Made by a program: the position numbers and the translations under genes. A stretch of DNA of 27,761 nucleotides from Phoronis ovalis (Eukaryota; Phoronida; Phoronidae). Each line of letters opens with the position of its first letter. Position 1 is the first letter of the stretch. The notes below the pieces were generated by a model. That model had not been told where the DNA came from. It saw nothing but the letters and a program-made list of their open reading frames with translations, and ran no database searches. This document shows, in pieces, positions 27,501-27,761 of the stretch. Location: the NCBI GenBank assembly GCA_028565635.1, contig JAOXYB010023291.1, positions 1 to 27,761 on the forward strand, given 5' to 3'.

Positions 27501-27761
27501 CCATGTTACCACATGCGGACCCACCCTTAACATATCTCACTTTGGGCACATGATCAAGCATGATATTTGTAATTGTATAAATGTGATTTCACACAGAATC
27601 ACACAAGAATTTACAAAGTACACGACGTACGATGTTAAAACTATAATGCAGTAACAGCATACAATAAGTATCCAACTAATTTCGAACTCCAATGATCATA
27701 GCTTACTGGTGGGATCACAGTCAATCACAGCGACAGGACATGGTCCATTCCCTTGTGTTTT
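436..27761 (-). CDS. PKD1: Polycystin-1 family receptor/channel gene, 30 coding segments (partial at both ends)
   Basis: One minus-strand gene spans the window. I joined 30 exons using AG acceptors and GT donors (GC once); all phases agree and the chain is open for 4,043 codons. Domain order by residue: Link module (about 20-120), C-type lectin-like (127-268), 18 PKD-like modules (269-2022), REJ (2023-about 2500), GAIN-like region with a GPS remnant (to about 3045), TM1 (about 3065-3082), PLAT (about 3108-3215), four more helices, then the polycystin/TOP domain and S1-S6 core (3540-4043). This order, from PKD array through channel core, is that of polycystin-1 proteins, which act at the cell surface or cilium with TRPP2-type partners in adhesion, flow or Ca2+ signalling. 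The symbol is a family-level call: PKD1 is favoured over PKD1L1/PKDREJ by the long PKD array plus lectin domain, but orthology cannot be settled here. Start codon and C-terminal tail are outside the window. Confidence 0.93.
574..1103 (-). other. Intron 29 (530 nt)
   Basis: GT-AG intron between S5/pore and S6 exons. It contains an imperfect foldback at about 908-1013, listed separately. Nothing else is recognisable; no phase gap requires another exon. Confidence 0.85.
908..1013. repeat. Imperfect foldback element in intron 29
   Basis: The segment is roughly its own reverse complement. It begins GCGAGGGACAT and ends CATCCCTC, has GTAAGTTTTTCC against GAAAAAGTTTAC in the inner arms, and a centre AAACTTTCAGTTT. 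This suggests an old MITE or hairpin element with diverged arms. Confidence 0.5.
1104..1264 (-). CDS. PKD1: Exon 29: S5 and pore-loop region
   Basis: The exon is 161 nt, phase 1 in and phase 0 out, with acceptor TTTCAG and donor ACTGAG|GTGATT. It encodes FGFTFLIVFMAFLFLGVTWF (S5) and a re-entrant segment ending YLMTLMVGYNTTE. The position of the TRPP2 filter (LGD) reads VGY here, as in other polycystin-1 types where the filter is not conserved. Confidence 0.93.
1384..1536 (-). CDS. PKD1: Exon 28: S3-S4 loop, S4 and S4-S5 linker
   Basis: The exon is 153 nt, phase 1 to phase 1, with acceptor TTCTAG and donor GTCTG|GTAAGT. It encodes SFDSLILLDMFFMFFFAMVV, then FITQIRFINIMRFQKHVAIV, equivalent to '......l.f...lk.lk.lrf....', with arginines in S4/the S4-S5 linker, and a basic tail KTMKQS. 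Confidence 0.94.
1791..2012 (-). CDS. PKD1: Exon 27: S2 and S3 helices
   Basis: The exon is 222 nt, phase 1 to phase 1, with acceptor TTTCAG and donor ACAGAG|GTATTA. It encodes FAEVVCCIYAIYFTVKEIIG (S2), YWQSNWNIANVISM ('yf...wn..d......') and VCFWTSMGLYT (S3). The pattern matches the TRPP voltage-sensor-like region, with the cytoplasmic S2-S3 loop KQKKTYWQ. Confidence 0.95.
2013..2489 (-). other. Intron 26 (477 nt)
   Basis: GT-AG intron between the TOP-domain and S2/S3 exons. AT-rich; no repeat, RNA gene or coding sequence was recognised. Confidence 0.85.
2490..2747 (-). CDS. PKD1: Exon 26: polycystin (TOP) domain, third part
   Basis: The exon is 258 nt, phase 1 to phase 1, with acceptor TCTTCAG and donor CAGCTG|GTAATT. 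It has GWYSGNGYTAVIPENEEEAA, LREMDWIDRYTRVVFIEFTV and NVNLFTSVRLTFEMP. These match 'Y.g.Gyv..l....a.....l..L....WiD..TRavf.eft.yN.nvnlf....l..E', the most recognisable polycystin block. Confidence 0.97.
2748..3091 (-). other. Intron 25 (344 nt)
   Basis: GT-AG intron within the TOP domain. AT-rich, with a short A-run near 2990; nothing else recognised. Confidence 0.85.
3092..3286 (-). CDS. PKD1: Exon 25: polycystin (TOP) domain, second part
   Basis: The exon is 195 nt, phase 1 to phase 1, with acceptor TTTCAG and donor GTTAG|GTAAGA. It starts YGCIVDPSILKA, with a cysteine in the position paired within the TOP loop, then QECNVMYDLSREDT, and ends LRSDAIWGQL, equivalent to 'w.y......g....G' before the conserved Y.G.GY motif in the next exon. 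Confidence 0.94.
3287..4599 (-). other. Intron 24 (1,313 nt)
   Basis: GT-AG intron within the TOP domain, second largest in the window. Its size is mostly explained by a diverged tandem array at 3450-4500. No conserved exon is needed, since the TOP domain reads straight across. Confidence 0.85.
3450..4500. repeat. Diverged tandem array, about four copies of a 0.23-0.3-kb unit
   Basis: The anchor TATCAGAGTTTTC recurs at 3453, 3749, 3976 (TTCTC variant) and 4280, spacings 296, 227 and 304. Within each unit the order is kept: the anchor with GATCTGG nearby, then a TTGACCC...CAAGGTCAT block, then ACCACCTAGCCTAT, then GCCCA and TTCATAA, then in later units CAACATGACATACCATCT. Copies are well diverged, so the array is old. 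Open frames across it are accidental. Confidence 0.75.
4600..4777 (-). CDS. PKD1: Exon 24: polycystin (TOP) domain, first part
   Basis: The exon is 178 nt, phase 0 in and phase 1 out, with acceptor TTTCAG and donor TCCAT|GTAAGT. It encodes VSTAADFWSWCENDFMPNLF, fitting 'v.....fW.w....l...ly', and MSPARLRQLRASP, fitting the family hallmark 'vG.pRlRQlRv....C'. The TOP domain covers the pore entrance in TRPP tetramers. Confidence 0.96.
4778..5338 (-). other. Intron 23 (561 nt)
   Basis: GT-AG intron after the S1 exon. About half of it is the foldback element at 5007-5276; the rest is featureless. Confidence 0.85.
5007..5276. mobile_element. Foldback MITE-like element, 270 bp
   Basis: The ends are perfect inverted repeats: TTACTATCGTTTGCAA at 5007-5022 and TTGCAAACGATAGTAA at 5261-5276, with similarity continuing inward to AAATG. 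The two halves keep matching as reverse complements. The inner arms ACAGCGGGAA (5118-5127) and TTCCCGCTGT (5185-5194) are perfect. There is no coding capacity. A clear target-site duplication was not seen. Confidence 0.75.
5339..5550 (-). CDS. PKD1: Exon 23: charged helix and S1 (TM6) of the channel core
   Basis: The exon is 212 nt with acceptor TTGCAG and donor GATGGT|GTAAGT. A Glu/Lys-rich helix leads to MLSHVFYLVLLLSIAYGNRD, the S1 helix with the diagnostic polycystin ending 'aYgnRD', then FSGGTGYDG at the start of the extracellular TOP domain. Confidence 0.96.
5551..6103 (-). other. Intron 22 (553 nt)
   Basis: GT-AG intron in the cytoplasmic loop before S1. No repeat or RNA was recognised. 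Confidence 0.85.
6104..6260 (-). CDS. PKD1: Exon 22: end of TM5 and acidic/proline-rich cytoplasmic loop
   Basis: The exon is 157 nt with acceptor TGTGTAG and donor GACCAG|GTAAAT. It encodes VLIFAALMSIIF, continuing 'PlKv...A...a....', then an acidic run (EDDDMEEDDD) and a proline stretch (APPPLPLGP). The loop lies in the cytoplasm before S1. The acidic run is low complexity, and the phase fits both neighbours. Confidence 0.93.
6467..6825 (-). CDS. PKD1: Exon 21: cytoplasmic loop, TM4 and TM5
   Basis: The exon is 359 nt, phase 1 in and phase 0 out, with acceptor ATTTAG and donor ATAAAG|GTAAGA. After a charged loop it encodes LPFWCLYIGWILVFLSVATS (TM4, matching 'lP.w..yi.w.l......sa.fv.lYs') and AWLTTFLLSVVQSTFFINPI. 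The latter matches the conserved 'W..s...s..qs.f...PlKv' at TM5, completed in the next exon. Confidence 0.95.
6826..7166 (-). other. Intron 20 (341 nt)
   Basis: GT-AG intron between TM3 and TM4 exons. Contains only AT-rich, featureless sequence. Confidence 0.85.
7167..7349 (-). CDS. PKD1: Exon 20: TM3 and basic cytoplasmic loop
   Basis: The exon is 183 nt, phase 1 to phase 1, with acceptor TTATAG and donor CTGGAG|GTAGTT. It encodes ELYVSVMGTLTVLPANIAII (TM3; the family reads 'e...g..s.l...P.n.l.v..F'), then FFKNSKRRRSKK and a lysine-rich stretch, a strongly positive loop on the cytoplasmic side. Confidence 0.94.
7350..7804 (-). other. Intron 19 (455 nt)
   Basis: GT-AG intron between TM2 and TM3 exons. 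Nothing recognisable inside. Confidence 0.85.
7805..8109 (-). CDS. PKD1: Exon 19: end of PLAT, cytoplasmic linker and TM2
   Basis: The exon is 305 nt with acceptor TTTTAG and donor CTATTG|GTAAGA. It starts IFICDKWLS, the last PLAT strand ('f.C..Wl'). A linker with DHLWLSVASRPTPSEFSRVQ follows; this is the conserved 'dh.w.Sv..rp..s.ftrvqR' of polycystins. Then comes TM2 (LSCVVSILFLTMIANAMWY) and an extracellular start. Confidence 0.96.
8382..8539 (-). CDS. PKD1: Exon 18: PLAT domain, middle
   Basis: The exon is 158 nt, phase 0 in and phase 2 out, with acceptor TTTCAG and donor AAACG|GTAAGT. It encodes FKKGAVDNFYISTPHNLGDL, YLRIWHDNSGG and AWFLDKVIATN, matching 'F.rG..d.F.l.....LG.l..lriwhDnsG..p.W.l..v.v', the best conserved PLAT block. 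Confidence 0.97.
8540..9073 (-). other. Intron 17 (534 nt)
   Basis: GT-AG intron inside the PLAT domain. Featureless AT-rich sequence; the 80-codon minus-strand frame within it has no family resemblance and does not fit the splice phase. Confidence 0.85.
9074..9244 (-). CDS. PKD1: Exon 17: PLAT domain, first part
   Basis: The exon is 171 nt, phase 0, with acceptor TTTTAG and donor AGAGAG|GTTTGT. It encodes YGYKFSVFTGNKGKAGTKSK and FFVLSGEEADSGLRVLDD, the classical 'Y.v.v.TG....aGT...v...l.G......r.l' start of a PLAT beta-sandwich. In polycystins PLAT lies on the first cytoplasmic loop and binds lipid and regulatory proteins. Confidence 0.96.
9245..9856 (-). other. Intron 16 (612 nt)
   Basis: GT-AG intron between TM1 and PLAT. 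Strongly AT-rich with long T/A runs; no element recognised. Confidence 0.85.
9857..10090 (-). CDS. PKD1: Exon 16: second half of the GPS (cleavage residues lost) and TM1
   Basis: The exon is 234 nt, phase 0, with acceptor TCACAG and donor TTAAGG|GTGAGT. It encodes KFKSNLFGNFGAGLFTAPNT, which aligns with the polycystin 'C.CNHLTsFG..ffvpPNtIdF' block, so the anchor after the GPS is intact. The H-L-T tripeptide reads L-F-G, and both cysteines of 'C.C' are replaced (F and S). A hydrophobic helix VLATIFGIILLYFILIAV then forms TM1, followed by a basic cytoplasmic stretch (SRRMDKKDKLR). Confidence 0.95.
10037..10045 (-). other. GPS tripeptide replaced (L-F-G instead of H-L-T)
   Basis: The codons TTA TTT GGT sit exactly where the aligned polycystin block CNHLTsFG has H-L-T, counted back from the conserved FG and PNTIDF anchors. 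Autoproteolysis in GAIN proteins needs the His (general base) and a Thr/Ser/Cys nucleophile after Leu; both are missing. Confidence 0.8.
10327..11184 (-). CDS. PKD1: Exon 15: GAIN beta-sandwich, RKRR site and first half of a degenerate GPS
   Basis: The exon is 858 nt, phase 0, with acceptor TTTGTAG and donor TGCAAG|GTATGT. It starts MASYEDNPFSYADG, the polycystin 'm....NPf.w' motif, then SSPITSIQM. A basic/acidic insert and a long beta-rich part (YSLCYHVFTP) follow. Residues about 2961-2964 are RKRR followed by AA, a consensus furin-type site, in a Thr/Ser/Ala-rich linker with sequons. It ends YELTCQRWDDAEQKWKSDCK, which aligns with the first half of the GPS ('C.yWde....W...gC.v'). The initial ATG is not a translation start; the frame continues from exon 14. 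Confidence 0.95.
10480..10491 (-). other. RKRR proprotein-convertase-type site in the GAIN region
   Basis: Four codons CGT AAA AGA CGT read R-K-R-R followed by A-A, the furin-type consensus R-X-[K/R]-R. It is in the ectodomain, in a Thr/Ser/Ala-rich and glycosylation-rich linker expected to be exposed, about 70 residues before the degenerate GPS tripeptide. The motif is seen directly; cleavage is inferred. Confidence 0.6.
11185..11698 (-). other. Intron 14 (514 nt)
   Basis: GT-AG intron before the large GAIN exon. No repeat, RNA or extra exon seen. Confidence 0.85.
11699..11935 (-). CDS. PKD1: Exon 14: GAIN region, linker and first beta strands
   Basis: The exon is 237 nt, phase 0 to phase 0, with acceptor ATTATAG and donor ACACAG|GTAAAA. 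A helix (AKAVAEAFEKAQETLS) leads to a Gly/Lys-rich linker and IAFPADLDLGDDGEEISTQ, the 'f.lP..l......v..Q' entry into the GAIN beta-sandwich seen in polycystins. Confidence 0.92.
11936..12285 (-). other. Intron 13 (350 nt)
   Basis: GT-AG intron in the linker region. Nothing recognisable. Confidence 0.8.
12286..12386 (-). CDS. PKD1: Exon 13: Met/Gly/Ala-rich linker of the GAIN region
   Basis: The exon is 101 nt with acceptor TTTCAG and donor GAAAAG|GTGGGA. It encodes QLRGSMGGMMNANSKQG and an Ala/Lys-rich helix ending AAAKQAEK. It restores phase 0. There is no domain signature; it continues the poorly conserved linker. Confidence 0.82.
12387..13098 (-). other. Intron 12 (712 nt)
   Basis: Donor TTCTC|GTAAGA and acceptor TTTCAG. 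No clear repeat was seen; a 62-codon plus-strand frame at 12621-12809 has no recognisable content. Confidence 0.8.
13099..13189 (-). CDS. PKD1: Exon 12: short Met/Ala/acidic linker of the GAIN region
   Basis: The exon is 91 nt, phase 0 in and phase 1 out, with acceptor TTTAAG and donor TTCTC|GTAAGA. It begins with an ATG by chance and encodes MAAANTMGSMAGDVSN followed by an acidic tail. Low complexity gives no domain match. It is accepted because both splice sites and both phases fit, and because its neighbours are secure. Confidence 0.8.
13190..13868 (-). other. Intron 11 (679 nt)
   Basis: GT-AG intron whose middle third is the 53-bp minisatellite listed separately. The flanks are plain. 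Confidence 0.85.
13402..13647. repeat. 53-bp minisatellite, about 4.6 copies
   Basis: Copies start at 13402, 13455, 13508, 13561 and 13614, exactly 53 bp apart with no indels; the last copy is partial. The unit includes GAAAGCAACTACACTTAGAA and CTGCAGCTCTAGTAGGTTGA. Copies differ by a few substitutions each, with the first copy the most diverged. Confidence 0.95.
13869..14048 (-). CDS. PKD1: Exon 11: GAIN helical subdomain
   Basis: The exon is 180 nt, phase 0 to phase 0, with acceptor TTCCAG and donor TCAGAG|GTATAT. After an EEEEGG linker it has SSKIRNNLVSAMTATYKPKA and AEVMQSASALNDVSK, the family pattern 'R..l...l......s......asaL..v...p.e'. This amphipathic helical pattern belongs to the helical subdomain that packs on the GAIN beta-sandwich. 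Confidence 0.9.
14049..14612 (-). other. Intron 10 (564 nt)
   Basis: GT-AG intron between two helical GAIN exons. AT-rich and without a recognisable element. Confidence 0.85.
14613..14780 (-). CDS. PKD1: Exon 10: REJ/GAIN junction, helical segment
   Basis: The exon is 168 nt, phase 0 on both sides, with acceptor CACCAG and donor GAAGAG|GTACTT. It encodes VLNPMATMSKGEVEGKLNSL and then a helix ending QQAIQLVYTVLSFMEP. In polycystins the part after REJ holds helices of this kind ('q.i..y...l.s.l') that build the helical subdomain of GAIN. Confidence 0.9.
14781..15292 (-). other. Intron 9 (512 nt)
   Basis: GT-AG intron. A weak inverted repeat (TGATCGACCAC near 15090, GTGGTTGATCA near 15150) is the only structure seen. 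Confidence 0.8.
15293..15573 (-). CDS. PKD1: Exon 9: REJ region, 'CSGW' block
   Basis: The exon is 281 nt with acceptor TTTTCAG and donor ACTCAG|GTACTA. It contains YALDSFYTVSCSGWIDEGD, the highly conserved REJ block (C.GW.D), then Y.V.F strands, a PLYIGGP turn and IELIVQVVDKYGAATIL, equivalent to 'v.v.D..Ga......' in human PKD1. REJ modules are proposed to be fibronectin-III-like repeats leading into the GAIN domain. Confidence 0.95.
15813..15971 (-). CDS. PKD1: Exon 8: REJ region
   Basis: The exon is 159 nt with acceptor TTATTAG and donor ATCAG|GTATTT. It encodes DILKVLPNSLDGG, a beta-rich segment with YKIYLDGVSANASGRVEY, and SPSGGMCEVNPKSG, the conserved 'p.gG.C.v.P..G' of REJ modules that precedes the paired 'f...CsgW' in the next exon. 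It joins the GC-donor exon in phase 1. Confidence 0.93.
15972..16654 (-). other. Intron 7 (683 nt), GC-AG type
   Basis: The donor is AAG|GCAAGT at 16654-16653 and the acceptor TTATTAG|GC. GC-AG is the main minor variant of U2 introns and usually has an otherwise strong donor, as here. It contains the perfect hairpin at 16510-16578 and a 104-codon plus-strand open frame at 16076-16390. Confidence 0.85.
16510..16578. repeat. Perfect 26-bp inverted repeat with 17-nt loop
   Basis: Arms at 16510-16535 and 16553-16578 are exact reverse complements (TTCTATATCCACATTTGCAT and its mirror), loop 17 nt. Each arm ends at the loop with the octamer ATTTGCAT/ATGCAAAT. It starts about 75 nt downstream of the GC donor, in the intron of the sense transcript. 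Confidence 0.95.
16655..16824 (-). CDS. PKD1: Exon 7: REJ region, cysteine-rich part, with a GC donor
   Basis: The exon is 170 nt and is flanked by a normal acceptor (TTTATAG|CTG) and a GC donor (GAAG|GCAAGT). It reads SCINNCAKKVTVARKLTLQA, then RCELFCHEDMKWKWSIF, matching the REJ pattern 'C..nC..kv....L.L.a.C..C......W.W'. It is needed for frame: exon 6 ends with two spare bases and exon 8 needs one, and this exon supplies exactly that. No open frame longer than its own length marks it, so ORF-based scans miss it. Confidence 0.9.
16825..17428 (-). other. Intron 6 (604 nt)
   Basis: Donor TCAG|GTAAAT after the giant exon, acceptor TTTATAG. Plain AT-rich sequence. Confidence 0.85.
17429..23423 (-). 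CDS. PKD1: Exon 6: giant 5,995-nt exon with 18 PKD-like modules and the start of the REJ region
   Basis: The exon is open for 1,997 codons, with acceptor TTTTCAG|GG and donor GTCAG|GTAAAT. Residues up to position 18163 divide into 18 immunoglobulin-like PKD modules of 89-107 residues. Many carry the FGDG/YGDG turn and the 'H.Y...G.Y.v.v...N' end strand. Modules 3-16 alternate between an A type (GSNV.Y.I.YGDG, ending in VQNP-like) and a B type (PTDV.C.W, ending in NCSNLVS-like). From 18162 down, the sequence is REJ (YSYSWSLEKY, a long beta-rich stretch, EVVQGSPPLIFV). N-glycosylation sequons are abundant, as expected for an ectodomain. A large exon covering most PKD repeats is also known in human PKD1 (exon 15). 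PKD modules act as force-bearing, adhesive rods. Confidence 0.97.
18790..22803 (-). repeat. Seven tandem PKD A/B dimers within exon 6 (protein-level repeat)
   Basis: Fourteen consecutive modules pair up as A then B, about 180-200 residues per pair. A modules keep the acidic GDG/GDD turn and end with VIIQNP, LVIQDP, IVVQNP, IIIQNP, IIVQNA, IVVQNP and VIVQHP in order. B modules mostly lose that turn, carry PTDV.C.W and end with VNCSNWIS, VNCSNLVS, INCSNLVS, VNCSNLVS and VNCSNLLS, decaying in the last two pairs. DNA identity between dimers is low, so the duplications are old. Confidence 0.85.
23424..25123 (-). other. Intron 5 (1,700 nt)
   Basis: The largest intron, between the lectin domain and the PKD array, phase 1. 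It has a run of ten G at 23556-23565, the inverted-repeat element with the copied exon fragment at 23998-24265, and otherwise AT-rich sequence. A further phase 1-1 exon cannot be formally excluded, but none was seen and the lectin-PKD junction reads naturally. Confidence 0.8.
23998..24265. mobile_element. Candidate MITE with 23-bp inverted repeats carrying a copied PKD-exon fragment
   Basis: The left end TGGCAAGGTATCAAAAAAGT (23998 onward) and the right end at 24243-24265 are inverted repeats, 22 of 23 bases matching (19 perfect plus TGG[C/T]). Between them, 24134-24191 equals exon 6 bases 22895-22952 with one mismatch. There is no transposase and no clear target-site duplication. Confidence 0.6.
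25124..25347 (-). CDS. PKD1: Exon 5: C-terminal half of the C-type lectin-like domain (degenerate)
   Basis: The exon is 224 nt with acceptor AACAG and donor GTCCA|GTAAGT. It provides VMIGLTITNGGWAWHDK (the 'WIGL....w.W.dg' core) and closes with KILCKS, the terminal cysteine. The EPN/QPD and WND Ca2+/sugar-binding motifs are absent, and the inner disulfide is lost: the usual 'C' positions read DFASF and a stretch without cysteine. The fold is likely kept while Ca2+-dependent sugar binding is doubtful. Confidence 0.88.
25561..25771 (-). CDS. PKD1: Exon 4: N-terminal half of a C-type lectin-like domain
   Basis: The exon is 211 nt with donor TACTT|GTAAGTGC. It starts with ARCPEGW and FCYK, the usual opening of a long-form C-type lectin domain, followed by a helix ending YCQTNETG and then HLASIGSEEEQDWVLQYL, a very close match to the 'C....a.LasI.s.eE..fv' signature. 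Polycystin-1 of vertebrates also carries a C-type lectin domain N-terminal to most PKD repeats, so the position fits the family. Confidence 0.9.
25772..26173 (-). other. Intron 3 (402 nt)
   Basis: GT-AG intron separating Link and lectin domains, phase 1 as is common at shuffled module borders. No repeat seen. Confidence 0.85.
26174..26347 (-). CDS. PKD1: Exon 3: C-terminal half of the Link module
   Basis: The exon is 174 nt, phase 1 to phase 1, with donor CATCA|GTAAGT. It continues directly with LCRPGWVSD, the hallmark 'C..GWLaD' of Link domains, then SSSCGE (third cysteine), and ends with a typical 'yD.yCf'-like motif, SFDAFCAV (fourth cysteine). Two extra cysteines (VSDCSA and GEYSCEF) fall where the family normally has none and could form a third disulfide. 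Together with the previous exon this gives a full module of about 100 residues. Confidence 0.87.
26348..27121 (-). other. Intron 2 (774 nt)
   Basis: GT-AG intron that splits the Link module. It has a small imperfect palindrome near 26920-26945 (TTAGGCCTCAAAAGGCC); otherwise plain. Confidence 0.85.
27122..27262 (-). CDS. PKD1: Exon 2: N-terminal half of a Link (Xlink) module
   Basis: The exon is 141 nt, phase 1 in and phase 1 out, with acceptor TTTTTAG and donor AAAG|GTATGC. It encodes the first half of a Link fold: a GGYTY strand, an alpha-helix with the first conserved cysteine (EATSVCENF), then GASIATYGDLQDAFDKG, which matches the family pattern 'gA.iAT.eqL.aAy..G'. Link modules bind hyaluronan in TSG-6, CD44 and aggrecan. 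Whether this one binds glycan is not shown; a basic binding patch is not obvious. Confidence 0.85.
27263..27706 (-). other. Intron 1 of window (444 nt)
   Basis: GT-AG intron before the Link module. The part at about 27340-27545 is G-richer than its surroundings on this strand (GGGGTATTTAGGGTATATAT) and might be a repeat remnant, but no ends could be defined. Confidence 0.8.
27707..27761 (-). CDS. PKD1: Exon 1 of window (partial), lead-in to the Link module
   Basis: This is the 3' end of an exon cut by the window edge. Reading from the first base gives KTQGNGPCPVAVIDCDPT with one base left over, which joins in frame to the next exon. The donor on the minus strand is CCA|GTAAGC. The stretch has two cysteines and no recognisable domain; it probably links an unseen upstream module to the Link domain. 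The call rests on the donor, the frame continuity and the open frame. Confidence 0.75.

Noticed and set aside
27340-27545. Second copy of the element at 91-425
   Set aside because: Only short words are shared (AGGTGTGCCA) and no ends could be paired; left as an undefined G-rich stretch.

Overview
The window looks like a piece of an animal nuclear genome. It is AT-rich, and one gene on the minus strand runs through almost all of it, broken by about 29 introns of roughly 0.1-1.7 kb with AG acceptors and GT donors (one donor is GC). The intron texture (foldback MITE-like elements, short ATACAT/TACATG-rich stretches, a CCGGGGGGTAC-ended element of a type I associate with marine invertebrates) suggests a mollusc, probably a bivalve. 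That assignment is an inference from style, not proof. No bacterial, plasmid or phage gene is visible, and no tRNA or rRNA.

The gene is a polycystin-1 family member (PKD1/REJ type). I chained 30 coding segments from 27761 down to 436. Every junction preserves frame, and together they give 12,129 nt = 4,043 codons. The start codon and more N-terminal exons lie beyond the right edge. The C-terminal tail probably lies beyond the left edge, unless a read-through stop at 412-414 is used. Residue numbers below count from the first codon visible in the window.

Layout, 5' to 3' of the gene (right to left): a Link (hyaluronan-binding type) module in exons 1-3; a degenerate C-type lectin domain in exons 4-5; one 5,995-nt exon holding 18 PKD-like modules and the start of the REJ region; exons 7-10 completing REJ; exons 10-15 for a GAIN-like region with low-complexity linkers; a GPS remnant across exons 15/16; the first membrane helix; a PLAT domain in exons 17-19; further helices in exons 19-22; and the polycystin (TOP) extracellular domain plus the S1-S6 channel-like core in exons 23-30. 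The product should be a very large cell-surface receptor/channel subunit: adhesive modules outside, PLAT and charged loops inside, and a TRPP-like bundle able to pair with a PKD2-type partner.

Most notable: (1) the GPS autoproteolysis tripeptide is gone (LFG in place of HLT), with two GPS cysteines also lost, and an RKRR proprotein-convertase-type site lies about 70 residues upstream; (2) a Link module in a polycystin; (3) an alternating A/B dimer organisation of the PKD array; (4) a 58-bp piece of the PKD exon copied, 57/58 identical, into the upstream intron between 23-bp inverted repeats, like a captured-gene MITE; (5) a GC-AG intron carrying a perfect 26-bp hairpin. Introns also hold a 53-bp minisatellite, a diverged ~0.3-kb tandem array and several foldback elements.
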